DNA of 64,000 nucleotides, from contig OY997640.1 of the NCBI GenBank assembly GCA_963921795.1, positions 57,149,171 through 57,213,170 on the forward strand, in the 5' to 3' direction. The position numbers were made by a program, and so were the translations under genes. The stretch is from Nannobrachium achirus. Its lineage: Eukaryota; Chordata; Actinopteri; Myctophiformes; Myctophidae. Numbering within the stretch: position 1 is the stretch's first letter; every line of letters begins with the position of its first letter. Shown here piece by piece: positions 26,096 through 38,709 of the stretch. Under the pieces are notes generated by a model, which was given only the letters and a program-made list of their open reading frames with translations, had not been told where the DNA came from and made no database searches.

Positions 26096-28563
26096 GTCAT
26101 TCTGGATTGGAGGGTCAGCTAAACTAGGTTAAAGGCAAATTAATGTCTGTCGGTGCATTCAATTCAGACAAACGCAGAAAGAAAGGATTTCTTTCTCATC
26201 TTTCACCTGTGAACGTCGATGGTCTCCAGGAGACGGAAGGCGAGCCAGGCCCACAGCAGTATCACATGGTTACAGAAGATCAGGATACCAAAGAAGAAGC
26301 CGGCTCCCAGGATCACAGTCTCGGCCGGGTGTGCGTACTCTGCCTGCATTCCGAAAGGAGCCTGGAGGACAGGAGAAGCAGACGCACAGTTATTTTGTTT
26401 GTGTAGCTTAAGTTGTGGTATATTGGATTCCAATGCTTGTTTATACTCGGTTGTGCGCTGTCATGCACCAAGAGTAGTGGATCTACTGGCTCACGACATG
26501 CATGCGCATGTGTGTTATACTTACAGTAAAGTCATGGTGGACCTTGTGGATGTATTTGTAGATGCAACGGTGGTGCAGCGCCCGATGAAGGAAGTAGTGC
26601 CAGGTGTCCTCGACCACAGCGCTGGCAAAACACTGAGCCACCACGTAGGGCCTGGAGAGGGAGAGAGAGAAAGAGAGAGTCTCAACGGTCGACATTGTGT
26701 ACTGCATAGCACGGTCACAACTCTGATGTAAACTGTATCATGGTGAATAAGACATAATACTTATTAATACATAATACGTATTATTCCCACTGACCAGCGG
26801 GGCATGGCGTCCCACTCGTAAGGGATGTTGAAGAACTCTGTGAAGTAGTATGTTCCAGAGATGAGGAACATCTGGATGCAGAAATGGTTATACATCAATA
26901 TCTTAAAACACTTCCATTGGTTCCCCAAAGTCTCATGCTTGTCCTGCATAGGAATACAGACACACACACAGAGGAATACAATTCGATTAAGTTAATTTGT
27001 AAACATACACTTTCTCTAATGTCGAATTCACACCAGCGGTGGTCGATATTTCTACTCTGTTGTTCTGTTAAATGGGTGTGTACAAACCACGAAGGTGACA
27101 TGGACTTTTGTGGGTACGCTAATGTTTCACATATCTTTTATTGATTTAAAAAAATAAGCAATGAAAAAAAGACACATCCCCACCCCAGACTGCTATTCAA
27201 TTCACCGTTTGTCAGCCTTCTGATTGGTCCCTGAGACTCCCTGACTGGCCAACCAGAAAAAACCATTCACTTTTGCTATCGGGGGTGGAGTTTGTGCAGT
27301 GGAGAATGTTGCTTCAGGCTTTCAACAACGGTCCGCTCTGCAGAGCACGGCGTTCGCGCAGTACGGCGCCGTGAGCTGATAGCGATCTCGCTCATCATAA
27401 TGAATAAGCTTCAACAAACTATGGACTATGGACCTTATCAATGTAACTAAGAGTTACGATTGGGTACATATATTTTAAATGGGCAGAATTACGAAAAGCC
27501 AGCCTATTATGTGAGGAGAACTATAATCTGGCTGTCATCTTCCTACCCAAGATGCACTGCGCTTTCTCTTTCTATTTCTATTCTCTCTCTGATCCAGAGG
27601 ATTAAACTAATTAAAACATATATTTTCGGGGGGAAACTACTGTTTTGCTATGTAATTACAGTACCTTTTTCTTCCCTTTTTATTAATATCACGTAGATGT
27701 GTTTTTTTTGGTACTTTATATAGCTGTAATGAGGCTATGAAAAAAAAAATCCCATCCACTTCCACTATAAAAGAATCTGCAATGGTGATTCTGTCCCACT
27801 GGGATTAAACAAATTAAAACATATATTTCCGGGGAAACCCCCTGTTTTGCAATTGTCTTCCCTTTTTATTAATATCACCTAGATGTTTTTCCTTTGGTAC
27901 TTTAAATTGCAATAATGAGGCAATGAAAACACCCTCTCCCCCCATTCACTGCCACTATAAAAACAATCTGCCCAGGGTCAAATGTACCACCATAGTAACA
28001 GGGCAGAATGGGGCGGGATTTGCAAATGACTGAATTACAAAAGATCAGGAGACCCTGTTACAGTCAGTTGCCATATCTTTTCAAATTGTTCATGTTTGTC
28101 CTTTATGGTGCATCAATTCTTTTTCAAATGGAGTGTCTGTCAACTCTGTCAGCCATCTTTTCATTGTGGGCACCTCTTTCCATTTCCAACACATTAAAAT
28201 TAGCTCCTTAGCTGCAATCAGTCCATATGACAAGAGATGCATTTGGTGTAAACGTAATTCTCTGTCTTTCTCTCTCATACAGACACACACACACACACAC
28301 ACACTCACCTGCTGGATCTTATACTTCTGCATGAAAGGCAGGAACTGGAACAAGAAGCCAGGAAGACAACACACAAAGTAGATGAACTCATGAGCGAAGA
28401 GCGACCCCCAGGTGGCGATCTGAAACTTGGTGTAGTTGTCCAGCATGTAACCCCAGGCCTGCTTCAGCGGGGGCTGGAAGGGGTTGGGCGGCAACAACTC
28501 ATCTACGTACTCCACTGCCAGGTACACAGAACCCAGGATGTTGGCAGTGCCATTAACCTCCAT
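21629..28563 (-). CDS. msmo1: msmo1 copy A, methylsterol monooxygenase 1 paralogue (5 coding exons)
   Basis: C4-methylsterol oxidase is a di-iron ER membrane enzyme that starts removal of the C4 methyl groups of lanosterol-derived sterols. Joining 28309-28563, 26795-26943, 26525-26651, 26207-26361 and 21629-21821 gives an open frame of 292 residues with GT-AG junctions and the same phases as copy B. Histidine clusters are intact: [15 protein letters not shown] and HDFHH. Otherwise it is diverged at positions fixed in other MSMO1 proteins: [12 protein letters not shown] for [28 protein letters not shown] for [27 protein letters not shown] for [12 protein letters not shown]. The stop TAG is followed at once by a GCAC/CA microsatellite. 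A 5'UTR exon is preserved near 29789-29820, but the copy B promoter is not. It may be a functional paralogue, or one decaying without stops yet. Confidence 0.88.
21825..21879. repeat. (GA)n microsatellite at msmo1-A last acceptor
   Basis: Gives a (CU)n polypyrimidine tract immediately upstream of the last exon; the same arrangement, shorter, occurs in copy B. Confidence 0.9.
21900..26040. other. Last intron of msmo1-A, repeat-rich
   Basis: Besides the tandem block at 24045-24935 it holds repeats with ctccatatgtgg (22850) and ccatatatgg (25534), a (GTCT)n tract near 23745 and (CA)n at 25062-25124. No other gene seen. Confidence 0.5.
24045..24935. repeat. Tandem dimer of a dispersed repeat, period about 444 bp
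   Basis: cctcatggtggcgctataac at 24051 recurs at 24495, followed in both by the same order of blocks (ctggattcc, attttccgccat, gttcgttcgtaacgggc). An inverted relative lies in 4290-4540. Short open frames with [17 protein letters not shown] are repeat artefacts. Confidence 0.75.
26207..26361 (-). CDS. msmo1: msmo1 copy A, coding exon 4
   Basis: 155 bp; begins [15 protein letters not shown] and ends LLETIDVH plus AG, so the next Ser codon is split. It contains a hydrophobic hairpin ([20 protein letters not shown]). Confidence 0.93.
26525..26651 (-). CDS. msmo1: msmo1 copy A, coding exon 3 (His boxes 1 and 2)
   Basis: 127 bp; encodes [16 protein letters not shown] and [11 protein letters not shown], with the first two histidine clusters intact. 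Donor ACT|gtaagt. Confidence 0.93.
26795..26943 (-). CDS. msmo1: msmo1 copy A, coding exon 2
   Basis: 149 bp from an ATGCAG acceptor to donor CTG|gtcagt; the final Trp codon is split across the intron. Encodes DKHETLGNQ through [12 protein letters not shown]. This is the most diverged exon relative to copy B. Confidence 0.92.
27590..27985. repeat. Direct tandem duplication, about 200 bp unit
   Basis: Units 27598-27780 and 27803-27985 share ttaaaacatatatttt, cccctttttattaatatcac-like and ccactataaa blocks with about 80 percent identity by eye. Confidence 0.7.
28309..28563 (-). CDS. msmo1: msmo1 copy A, coding exon 1
   Basis: 85 codons from [12 protein letters not shown] to KYKIQQ, phase 0, donor CAG|gtgagt followed directly by a (GT)n run. 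It includes the first membrane segments ([15 protein letters not shown]). Confidence 0.92.
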
Positions 28564-29788
28564 GTTGTATAACGCTTGATGCAGGGTGTGTGTGTGAAGG
28601 AAATCTGGAAGGAGACAAAAAAAGTGTTCTTGTCGGCTCAATGTTTTACGTCATGTTCAACGAGTGACGCTGTCTTATGACAAAGCATGTAAATTAGGCT
28701 TAAGCCAGGCCTTCAAAGCATAAAGACCCTAGTGTCAGGGTTTATTTCTCAACAGTGACCGTTTCATATTCATATCCCTTACTTTACTTAATATCAGCAC
28801 CTGTGTACAACTCCCCCTGTAGACGCTGACGTCAGTGTAAGAACACATTAAGAAAACTAATTGTGCAACAGTTTAACACGTGTTGATAACTAAACTAAAC
28901 AACAGTCCAGTTCATGAGCCTCATGGCTGGCTGAGGTGTTGAAAAGCCTAATGGCTTAGGGGACAATTATATAACTAGGCTACTATACTAACTGTTACTT
29001 TACTACAACGTTAATTACATTGGGCAACAATAGCCTTAATTGAATTCAAGGTCATGTACTATATGTCCTTATTATCATACAAATTATAAACAAATTATTC
29101 CACCACAACAAAGAAAATCTATAACACCACCAAACTGTCTAATCAGACAAAAGCAGACAATAAAGCATGATACAGATTAAAACTAGTGGATGTTTCTCGT
29201 TTCCTGTTCTGTGGTGATCTCTCCAATCCAAACGATTTAAGATTAAAGGTGCAGTAAGACATTGTTGTTGTTAAAAAAGTGTTAAATAGCTATATATTCT
29301 GATAGCAATACTTGTTATTGAGTGTTCAGTAACAGCTGTGTCTCCCTGATTCTCGAACTCTTTAGTAAACATATGCATTTTCAGGTCGGATCCAGTCAAG
29401 AGAGAACCCGTACAGGTCAGGATACAGGATAACAAGTGAAATTGGAACTAGAACACTATAAGTTTTAAGCCGATAAATGGGAGACCCCTTTATTGAGCAA
29501 ACACTCTATAGCATTTATTACTGTCATACTATAGAGCATTGGTTTTTCAATTTAAACAACATTTTTTGACATTTGGAGCTATAGAATAAAACTCAACTGA
29601 ACTCCCAGTGAATTCACAAATAACGAACTCAGTGTTTTTATACTATAACCTTACAGGCCAACATTTGCTGTAAAGATAGCCTATTTGACATTTGCGCCCA
29701 AGAGCCCAAAGTTCTTCAATCTGACATGCAACAATGCAATATTCAATTAAATTCATTCATTTTGCACAACAATTCCATAGCTTCTCAC

Positions 29789-29820
29789 CTGGCTGCGTCT
29801 GTTTCGTCTACCTGGGAGCC
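29789..29820 (-). other. msmo1: msmo1 copy A, 5'UTR exon remnant
   Basis: A non-coding exon equivalent is inferred from alignment with copy B: donor CAG|gtgaga at 29788, then sequence related to copy B up to about 29820. Beyond this the two loci diverge completely, and no CCAAT box or SRE-like site is seen upstream. Confidence 0.55.
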
Positions 29821-29992
29821 AGAGGTGAGTATATCCGTGTGATGTTGTATCTGTGTGTCCTCTTTCTCTCTGTATCTCGCTCACTCTGCTTTAGAGGTAC
29901 TGTATATGGCCTGCCCTGCACAGTAGCACAGAGGACCAGGCCCGGATTAACGCATGGGGTCACGGGGCTGTAGCTTGGGACACGAGGCTCTG

Positions 29993-29995
<3 letters not shown>

Positions 29996-30034
<39 letters not shown>

Positions 30035-30050
30035 TGTGTGTGTGTGTGTG

Positions 30051-30134
<84 letters not shown>

Positions 30135-30150
30135 CGTGTGTGCGTGCGCG
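29996..30150. repeat. (GT)n microsatellite, about 150 bp
   Basis: GT run with a few GC units, between the two msmo1 copies. An (AAAC)n tract is at 30310-30337. Confidence 0.95.
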
Positions 30151-30959
30151 ACGCGTGTGTCAATGCGAAATGAGGCTTTTGTGTTCTCTGACATAATGAC
30201 ACGTTTCTTGTGCAAGGTTCTGCCTTGGACTACTGGGAGTATGCTGTGCTGCATGCAACGTTTCACACAGATCGGAGATAAGCTGTTCACAGACAGACTC
30301 AGACACATAAACAAACAAACAAACAAACAAACAAACAGACACACAGAGCGACTCAGGCGAAAACATAATCTCCGGCCTTTGACAGTCCAGCCTGGTGGAG
30401 ATAAGAATTATCATTACTGCCTGTATTAACTATATTGTCCCTTCCAGGTCAGAACAGCCGGGGGAGAGTATGTTTTCGGTTCTGTGAGTCTGTCTTTCTG
30501 TATCTGTCCGTCTGTAAACAGCTCCAGATTTTGTCCCAAACACATGTACTGTAAATTGGTGCACATTATCTCTGTAGTCATGTGATCCAGACGTATCTGA
30601 CAGCTTTGTCAGATTCCCTTCCAATTGGCTACGATTGGCTTCAAGATTTTGCGTGAGTGGCAAATCATAAACGCATCATCTGGTTGCTGTGAAACTTTGC
30701 ACACAGCCAAGGAATCGGAACGGAAGAACGTCTTAATCTGGCCCTAAAGTGGAAGATGAAAGGGTGGAGGAGGAGAAGTGGGAGGGAAAATGTATGTGGA
30801 ACATAGGAGATGTATTATATCCTTGTCGCTACTACACACTATATATGACTATTATGTGTATCGGAGGATGCACATGGGCATCTATACACTCTCACCAGCA
30901 TGGCTTACCTGTGCAATCTGTACTGTAGCTATGGATATAGCAGCCTCAAATGGGACACA

Positions 30960-31640
30960 GTACATGTGGTGAAGAAGGCTCAGCATCGCCTCGGCTGCCA
31001 ATCAAATCAGGGTGAACCGCTGCATCCTCAGTGTTTCTCAACAGCACCGTCGAGAGCATCCTGACGAGTGGCATCACCGCCTGGAAACCAGCACTACAGC
31101 AGGTGGAGCAGACAACCAAGCCCTTCATAGGAGAGGTGAGCTTCTCTCCCACCAGGGAATACAGGAAAAAAAAAGGTGGTAGTCAAAGGTGAATCATAAA
31201 GGACATTCATGACCCCAGCCAGGCAAGCAATACTGGAGTATCAGAAGTAGCACCAGCCTTCTGAATAGTTTTCATGTTCCAACCATGAGACTGCTCTGAT
31301 ATTGTTTTACCTGCTGCAATTTTCATATACTGCACGTGTTTTCCAAGACATTTCTGCCTTCCATAGTTCCACTGCCACCTAGCCATTGCAAAGTTTTTAA
31401 TCATGCACCTTTCTTAGTCTTCTCTATGATGGACTTTTTGTATTTGTATTATTTGATTTGTCCGTGCCTTTCTGTCATTTGACCTGTTCTGTGTTCCTTT
31501 CCTCTCTATTCTCTCTTCCCTCTTCTAGCTCTTCCTGTAATTGCAATGTTGAGAGATTCACACGAAAAACATTATTGCACCCATTCTGTTACACCTGCAA
31601 TTGTGTGATGTAAAAATACATTTGATTCTATTTCTTGATA
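30960..31640 (+). mobile_element. Probable non-LTR retrotransposon remnant
   Basis: A reading STVESILTSGITAWKPALQQ resembles the thumb region just after the reverse transcriptase of fish LINEs; it is followed by a 3'UTR-like tail. Frame broken; lies between the duplicated segments. Confidence 0.4.
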
Positions 31641-31835
31641 ATAGTCAGTGGTGCGCCAGAGAAAGAGATTCTGAGAATATGAATTCATGAAACACGACAG
31701 ATATTCATACAACATGTTCCCAGAATGTGAAAAATATTCAACAAATAAAAATAAATCACAGCGGACAGTACACATACACAATAATTTGCATACATATGGA
31801 CGAACGCTCTCCTAGTAGACAGCTTGGCATGATGC

Positions 31836-31838
<3 letters not shown>

Positions 31839-31903
<65 letters not shown>
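31839..31903. repeat. Poly(A)-(TA)n tract
   Basis: About 28 A residues then (TA)n. Confidence 0.9.
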
Positions 31904-33145
31904 ATAAAATACATACGTTGGTTCGATGAAAAGGCAGGCTTTGGGCCATTTAAGTAAATCAACTAAACTAATTGAGATTACTGGACCATCCCCATGAATC
32001 CACAGTACACCCAGATTCAACATGGTGGCCCTACCGTGATGGCTCCACAGGGAGCTCCACAGGGTGCTCCCTCCTGTCCCTGATGGACAGTTCCGGCAGC
32101 AGCAGGTGCTTTAGGAGAACAAGAGGAATGACAAAAGACAGGAACCACCCTGGAAACTGACTGTTTGCGAAAATGAGGTCTGGTCTCTCAAAGCCCAGGG
32201 CTCTAGGCTGAGAGAGTTTGTTACCAGGCAGCTGTTAGAGCCCTGACAAAGGACATGGACGATGAACAAAAAACAAACTGTGTTGAAACTGTGATTAATC
32301 CTGTATACATATGCAATTTACTTTCAGGCTCATTTGTGATTAGGTGTTAGCTATGCACTATGCAATGCTGCCTTTTGATGGGTGGCTGTAGGCTACCTCT
32401 TGTTTGTTTTGCATTACTGGTTTTCTAATAAGAACACTGAGCATGATTTAATGGCAAACACAAAGTCAAACATCTGTTTAGGTTTGTATTTATTCCAGCA
32501 AGAGAAATACAGTACATCACAGAACATTTGGATGACTTTTTCTTATAAAAACCAAACTAAACGAAACATTTGCCCATACTAATAGTCATGAAATCAGGAC
32601 TGTCCAGCCCAGCAGTTCCCTATAATCCATTGCCCTTTTCGTTTAAATGTAACATCAGCACACTTAAAAACATGCCTGTCTTCATTCCCAACATCTGCTT
32701 CCTAAACATGAGACAGCTGAACTGAAACCCCACTACAACATGAATAGCTGATCATAACTCATTTCAAATATTAAATCACATGGAAAATAAAAAGCTAAAG
32801 TGCTTTATGGAATCATTCAGGTCATTTCTCTTTGAGAAAATGGGCCCAGAGGTAAACGGAGGCATTTCACACCACCATGGCTTTTAAGCACAGCTTACTT
32901 CATTCGAGGACAAAGCAAAGCGACAGGTCAGATCTGTGCTCTACAGGGTTTTATTCATTCAAAAAGCCATGGAGAGAAGCAGACAGCAGACTTCTTTAAG
33001 AAGACAACAAGGCACGGAAATCCAAGTGAGATTCAACACCTAGAGGTGCAGTCACGCCACCACACTGCTCCTTACAACGCTCAGTCCGGAAGATACGTGT
33101 TTGTGTCACAGAGATGCACGTGTGCTGTGCACGTACATACACAGA

Positions 33146-33306
<161 letters not shown>

Positions 33307-33496
33307 TTACTCCTCCTTCTTGCCCTCCTGTTTCAGCAGGTGTTTGTTGTACTGGCTGTTTGTCTTCAGCAGCTTGTCCCACCAGGTGAACGTGGAGGCG
33401 TAGTTGCCCACGAAGTTCATGTGGTGGAAGTCATGGAAGCGAGCGCCGGCGTAGAAAGGGATGAGATGGAGGGGATTGAGAGGAATGTCATAACCA
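33307..33496 (-). CDS. msmo1: msmo1 copy B, last coding exon (His box 3)
   Basis: 190 bp, [20 protein letters not shown] to [11 protein letters not shown] stop at 33307. The stop is immediately followed in the transcript by (AC)n and then a GCAC tetranucleotide array. Confidence 0.96.
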
Positions 33497-35794
33497 CTGA
33501 GAGAGAGATGGAGAGATGGAGAGAGAGAGAGAGAGAGAGAGGAAGGAAATTTAGGGAACAAGTTATTTCACCATTTCTACTTGTTCTGTGCCCCCTCAGT
33601 GGGGAGCAAGCGATCACGTTTTTTTTCTTTCTTTTTTTTAATCGTTTTAGCACACAAACGACCACAAAACAAAGCAGATGTGTCCAAGTGAGTTCTGTCA
33701 CTTATATTTGAATGAACTGGCTCTATTCATGTATTCCTGAATAATGCAATCGTGACATCATTTCAGACTCTGTGATGAAAGAGCGCATCAGTTAGGATTA
33801 ATATACTGTATTTGTGGACATAGAGTTCGCTTGTCAAACTCAAACTGTATTATAAAATGAATAGTGTGTTTGTATTTAGGCTGCTGCCTCCTGAACCTTA
33901 TATTCCTTGTTGAACAGTAAGAATCTTCCATTTCTTAAATTAGCCCATGTTCTGGCCTGTCATATAAAGGCTAATGAAAACTGGCCACTGCCAAACTTAC
34001 CACATACCACTAAAGTATCTTGAAACTAAATTAGAAATATTTGAGAATGCATTTATAACTAATTTAAAGCCATATACATCTATAGTCAATCTGCTGACTT
34101 CTATCACCCTCTTGTGGTGGATTCAGGTAATGGCAAGTTCTTATCATTAGCATGTCTGCTGCTGCAGTGTTGCTCCATGGCTGCGAGGAAATGTAAAAAA
34201 ATAAAGAAAAAGAAAGAACTCTAATTTTTGTCCTTGAGTCAATGTTTTTAGTTGACAGGTTATTGTAATAGCCGTGTTTTCAATTTCTATACACTATAGG
34301 TTGTTTAAATAAAGCTTTATTGTGTTCTTGTGCTTTTTTCCTTTGTTTTTAAATGGCACTGCTGCCTGTTGTGTCCCAGAGCTCCATTGGAAAAGAGATT
34401 TCTAATTTCAATGGTTAAATAAAATAAATAAAACACCAGCCATTTAGCCTTTTTGAGTTATTATCCGCTGGACTTCATTTGGACATTGGGCATGTGTCCT
34501 ATTTAAATGTAATCGAGGAAGACACATGCCCTGTGTCCAAATGAAGTTCAACTGAAGACACAGGATCTGTCCAATTTAAATGTAATCAAGGAAGACACTA
34601 AACCCCTGCAAGCTCTCTCTCTCTCTCTCTCTTAAATTCTGGCCAATGAGGAAAGAAAGGATTTCTTTCTTTCTTCTTTTACCTGTGAACGTCGATGGTC
34701 TCCAGGAGACGGAAGGCAACCCAGGCCCACAGCAGTACCACGTGGTTACAGAAGATCATGATACCGATGAAGAAGCCAGATCCCAGGATCAGAGTCTCGG
34801 CCGGGTGAGCGTACTCTGCCTGCATGCCGAACGGAGACTGGAGGACAGAAATAAAAGAGGTCACATAGGTGTTTGTGTGGTTGGGCTTGTGGTACACTAT
34901 GTGTGTGTGTGTGTGTTTGCATGCATTCAAAGCACAACTTTGTTTTTTTACAACAAGGGTTCATATTTTAGATTGTAATTAGAGAAGATGAGTGTTAAAA
35001 TGTTTTCATTTACTGCTTTCAATTGACCGTTTGTCAGCCTTCTGATTGGTCCCTGAGACTCCCTGACTGGCCAACCAGAAAAAAACATTCACTTTTCGCT
35101 ACCGGGGTGGAGTTATGCAGTGGGAGAAAGTCCTTTCGTCTGCCCTGGCTGTTTTGTCCCACGAGCAAAATGGGGCGGGATTTGACAAAGAGTGAATTGT
35201 TTTAGCCATTTTAATGATTTTGATTTCAGTAGTTGGGGGCATGCGTACACGTCGCTAATTATGTCATTTTAGACACAATAAGACCATTCCCAAGATGCAC
35301 CTCAATCTTCCATGGACAGATGTGTTACTGTAAATAGTAATAAAGAAATCTCCGGCTTATTGTGTCTAAAAAGACATATTTAACCACTTGTACGCATGCC
35401 CCCACCCACTGAAATCGCTAAAATGGCTAAAATGACAGAAAGTACATTAGATTTGTTTTCTTTTTTCATCTTTTCTTTTCTCTAATTACCTTCTAAAATA
35501 TGTTTGTTGTCCTTTAAAAAAGATCAGAGGATTTCTAGGCCTTAGTTTAAGCATTTGTTCTGCATTCCAATGATTTATACTGGGTCTCCCCCTAAGGGGA
35601 ATATTTAGACTTTTAAGCCCCGGGCTACTCTGCTACGAGCTCCTAATGCCACCACCTGGAATCGAATCCGGATCTGCCACTGTAAAACTCAAAACAGGAA
35701 TAAACCTCTCAGCTAAGGGAGAATCCCTCTCTAGCCACGGTTAAACTTCAGGGTTTCAGGCAGGACAACTCTGCTAGACGTACTCCATGGAGCT

Positions 35795-35855
<61 letters not shown>

Positions 35856-36007
35856 ATTATTATTAGTATTACTCACAGTAAACTCATGGTGGACCTTATG
35901 GATGTATTTGTAGATACGGCGGTGGTGCAGCGCCCGATGAAGGAAGTAGTGCCAGGTGTCCTCGACCACAGCACAGCCAAAACACTGAGCCAGCAGGTAC
36001 GACCTGG

Positions 36008-36051
<44 letters not shown>

Positions 36052-38377
36052 ATCATTATCATTATTAAACTGTTAACATCAGAGATGAAGACGTTTCACT
36101 CAGATTCCTGAGCTCACTATATTGGTACCAGTGGTTCTCAACCTTTTCAGGCTGTTACCCCAAAATAATCATATTTTAACTGGGGACCCCCCTACCCTGA
36201 CGAGCACTAAGAGTTGAGGAATTACATTTTGTCAATCAATTTCTGCCTTTGACAATTTGGCCAATGTTTAATTTGTCATTTAGAGGTATTAAAAAGCCCT
36301 TTAATTGTTACTTTAGAAATGTGCATAAACCCTCTATACACTTGAACTTTAAGTTGGTTTGTTTACTGTTGAGTGAGAAAACATCATTGTACATTAAGTT
36401 AATCATCTGGGGACCCCCCAAAATAATTTGGGGACCCCCCTGGGGGTCCCGACCCACAGGTTGAGAACCACTGTTGTACACAATCCCGACAGACTTTCGT
36501 CATATTGAATTCTACTCAACTCTAGGCATTGTGTACTGAATTGTAGCATATCACAACTCTGATGTGTACTGTATTATGGTATGTTGCCACTGACCAGCGG
36601 GGCATGGAGTCCCAGTCGTAGGGGATGTTGAAGAACTCAGTGAAGTAGTACGTGCCACAGATGAGAGGCAGCTGGATGCAGAAGTGGTTGAACAGCAACA
36701 TCTTGAAACACTTCCATTGTTTCTCCCAAGTCTCAGGCTTGTCCTGCATAGCCATGCAAACACACATGCAGGGGGGGGGGGGGTCAGTTTAGTTAATTTG
36801 CACACTTACACTCAGTCTAAAGCCCTTTGCACACAGGCGCGTTTAACCGCACGGATAAAACGGACAATATAATTTTTTGAAAAGAAAACAATGATTCTCT
36901 ATGACCTCATGCACACCGGCTCCGAATTAGCCGTCCGACGAGTGGCTGCCGCCGTGCGTTTTTTTCTCGATCGAACCCAGTTCGATTCGTGCATCTTGTC
37001 GCATGCGGTAAAAAACTCATCACTCCTTTTATGACTCCTTTTTGGATCCGCAGCGCCGATTCCGCACAGCCTTGCACACCAAATCCAATGCGTTTTATTC
37101 ATGCCGCAAACGAAAAAAACGCAACTCTCCTGTGTGCAAAGGGCTTTACTCTCTAATACAGCATTCACGCCAGTGGCAGTCAAGAGTTCTACTGTATTTC
37201 TGCTAAATGGGTGTGTACAAACTAAGCATCTGAAACATCGGCCCGGACCACTGGCCAGGAGGTGCAGGCACCAAGGCTGCAAAGCCCGATCTGATTTCCA
37301 GTCTAAACTGTATACTATCAATAAAGCCATATAAAAAGCCAAAATGTGATGTGGATCGTGGGTATGCTTCTGCTTGGCTGCCGCTCTGTCTGACAAAGCT
37401 GAACAAATTGCCGCACAGCCTCCTGCTGTAGTGAGGAAGGTGGCAATCAGTCCTCTCCAAAGAACCTTCAGTTCAGTTCAGTTCTTGAGCCATACGACTG
37501 TTTGTGTGAATTTGATGTAAATGTCATTCTCACTCGGCGTGAAAGTCTAACATCTTAACCATCAGACCAAATAGATATCCCTGTGGACTGTGGGGAAATA
37601 TTAGACTTATGAGGCCATCAGGCTGAGGCAGTGAGTCACTCTGCTACTAGTCTCGCGTGGCCAGACTGTTGCCTCCGCGATTTGGCCAAATGCTCCCGGC
37701 ATACAGTCTGGCAAACCGGAATAGAAATGATGAGTGCGAGATAAAGCGGATGTGACGCAACCGCTCACTTGGTGCAGTAGCAATAACAAGTCCTACTGGA
37801 AGCGTTATGTCTCCTTTCTTTTTTTTGTTGGGGCATTATTTCGTCTTTCTCTGGTGTTGTTGGTGTTACTTCCATGTTGTTTTCAAATGTTTTCTTAAAC
37901 AATACACTCATAACAAGAATAGGCCGCTCGAATGACTTTGTCTGAGCTATTGTGTTTCTGTTATGTTTCCAGTGGGACTACAGTTCAGTGCAGCACTGGC
38001 TACTTCCCATACTCGCCGTTCGGGAGCTGCCGTTCCAGACTCTATATAGCATTCGGAGATTGTGGAATAGTTGTCTGGCTACGCGAGACTACTCTGCTAC
38101 ACTCACACACACACACTCCTACCTGCTGGATCTTATACTTCTGCATGAAGGGCATGAACTGGAACAAGAAGCCAGGTACGCAGAACAGGAAGTAGATGAA
38201 CTCATGAACGAAGAGCGACCCCCAGGTGGCGATCTGGAACTTGGTGTAGTTGTCCAGCATGTAATCCCAGGCCTGCTTCAGCGGGGGCTGGAAGGGGTTG
38301 GGCGGCAACACCGCATCTACGTACTCCACCGCCAGGTACGCAGAGCCCAGGATGTTGGATGTGCCGTTGACTTCCAT
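33307..38377 (-). CDS. msmo1: msmo1 copy B, methylsterol monooxygenase 1 (5 coding exons)
   Basis: Joining 38123-38377, 36595-36743, 35877-36003, 34683-34837 and 33307-33496 gives 291 residues (human MSMO1 has 293) with consistent phases. Recognisable blocks: [119 protein letters not shown]. Residues H153, H157, H161, H162, H170, H173, H174, H250, H253 and H254 form the expected metal-binding clusters. The enzyme oxidises the C4 methyl groups of sterols at the ER, working with NSDHL and HSD17B7. A 5'UTR exon and an NF-Y/SREBP-type promoter lie upstream. The 3'UTR starts with a long CA/GCAC microsatellite; candidate AATAAA signals lie near 32955 and 32489 (minus strand), the latter shared with copy A. 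Confidence 0.96.
34683..34837 (-). CDS. msmo1: msmo1 copy B, coding exon 4
   Basis: 155 bp, [19 protein letters not shown] to LLETIDVH; donor AG|gtaaaa. Confidence 0.96.
35877..36003 (-). CDS. msmo1: msmo1 copy B, coding exon 3 (His boxes 1 and 2)
   Basis: 127 bp, [17 protein letters not shown] to [11 protein letters not shown]-rich microsatellite precedes the acceptor (transcript CU tract) and a GT microsatellite lies about 20 nt past the donor. Confidence 0.96.
36129..36473. mobile_element. hAT/Charlie-type MITE in msmo1-B intron
   Basis: TIRs cagtggttctcaacct and aggttgagaaccactg. No palindromic module in this copy. It carries the unoccupied TTAA site at 36394. Absent from copy A. Confidence 0.8.
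36595..36743 (-). CDS. msmo1: msmo1 copy B, coding exon 2
   Basis: 149 bp, [12 protein letters not shown] to [10 protein letters not shown] with split Trp codon; donor CTG|gtcagt. Confidence 0.96.
36820..37146. mobile_element. TA-flanked MITE, AAGCCCTTTGCACACAGG ends, 327 bp
   Basis: TIRs aagccctttgcacacagg and cctgtgtgcaaagggctt flanked by TA. A second copy of identical length in inverse orientation is at 56584-56910. Confidence 0.85.
37648..38091. mobile_element. DNA element with TAGTCTCGCG ends and 9-bp target duplication
   Basis: TIRs tagtctcgcgtggccagac and gtctggctacgcgagacta, flanked by perfect 9-bp repeats ctctgctac (37639-37647, 38092-38100). A 9-bp duplication suggests a Mutator-like element. 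It is absent at the equivalent place in copy A. Confidence 0.8.
38123..38377 (-). CDS. msmo1: msmo1 copy B, coding exon 1
   Basis: 85 codons, MEVNGTSN to KYKIQQ, donor CAG|gtagga. A 444-bp transposon with 9-bp target duplications ends only about 23 nt past the donor. Confidence 0.96.
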
Positions 38378-38709
38378 GATGATGCAAGGTGAGTGTGTGA
38401 GGGAGACGACTGGAAGGAAAGAAACAAAAAGCTTTTTAGTAGGAAATCATTTTTAGTGTTTTCGGTGAGACACACAGTCTTATGACAAAGGATGTAAATT
38501 CAGCTTAAAGCCTAAGGTTTTAAAGCATCCTTTAGTTTATTATATAGTAGTACTGAGTAGGGGTCAGTTTTCTGACCACAATAGTGATCGTGTGATCACA
38601 GATTTTAAAGCCTACAAGCCCATGTGTTGTGAGCTTTTGGCATGAGTATATAAATGAAGCGTAACTGAAGACCTGTGTTGCATAAGTCATCAGCTCTCTC
38701 TCTCTTTCC

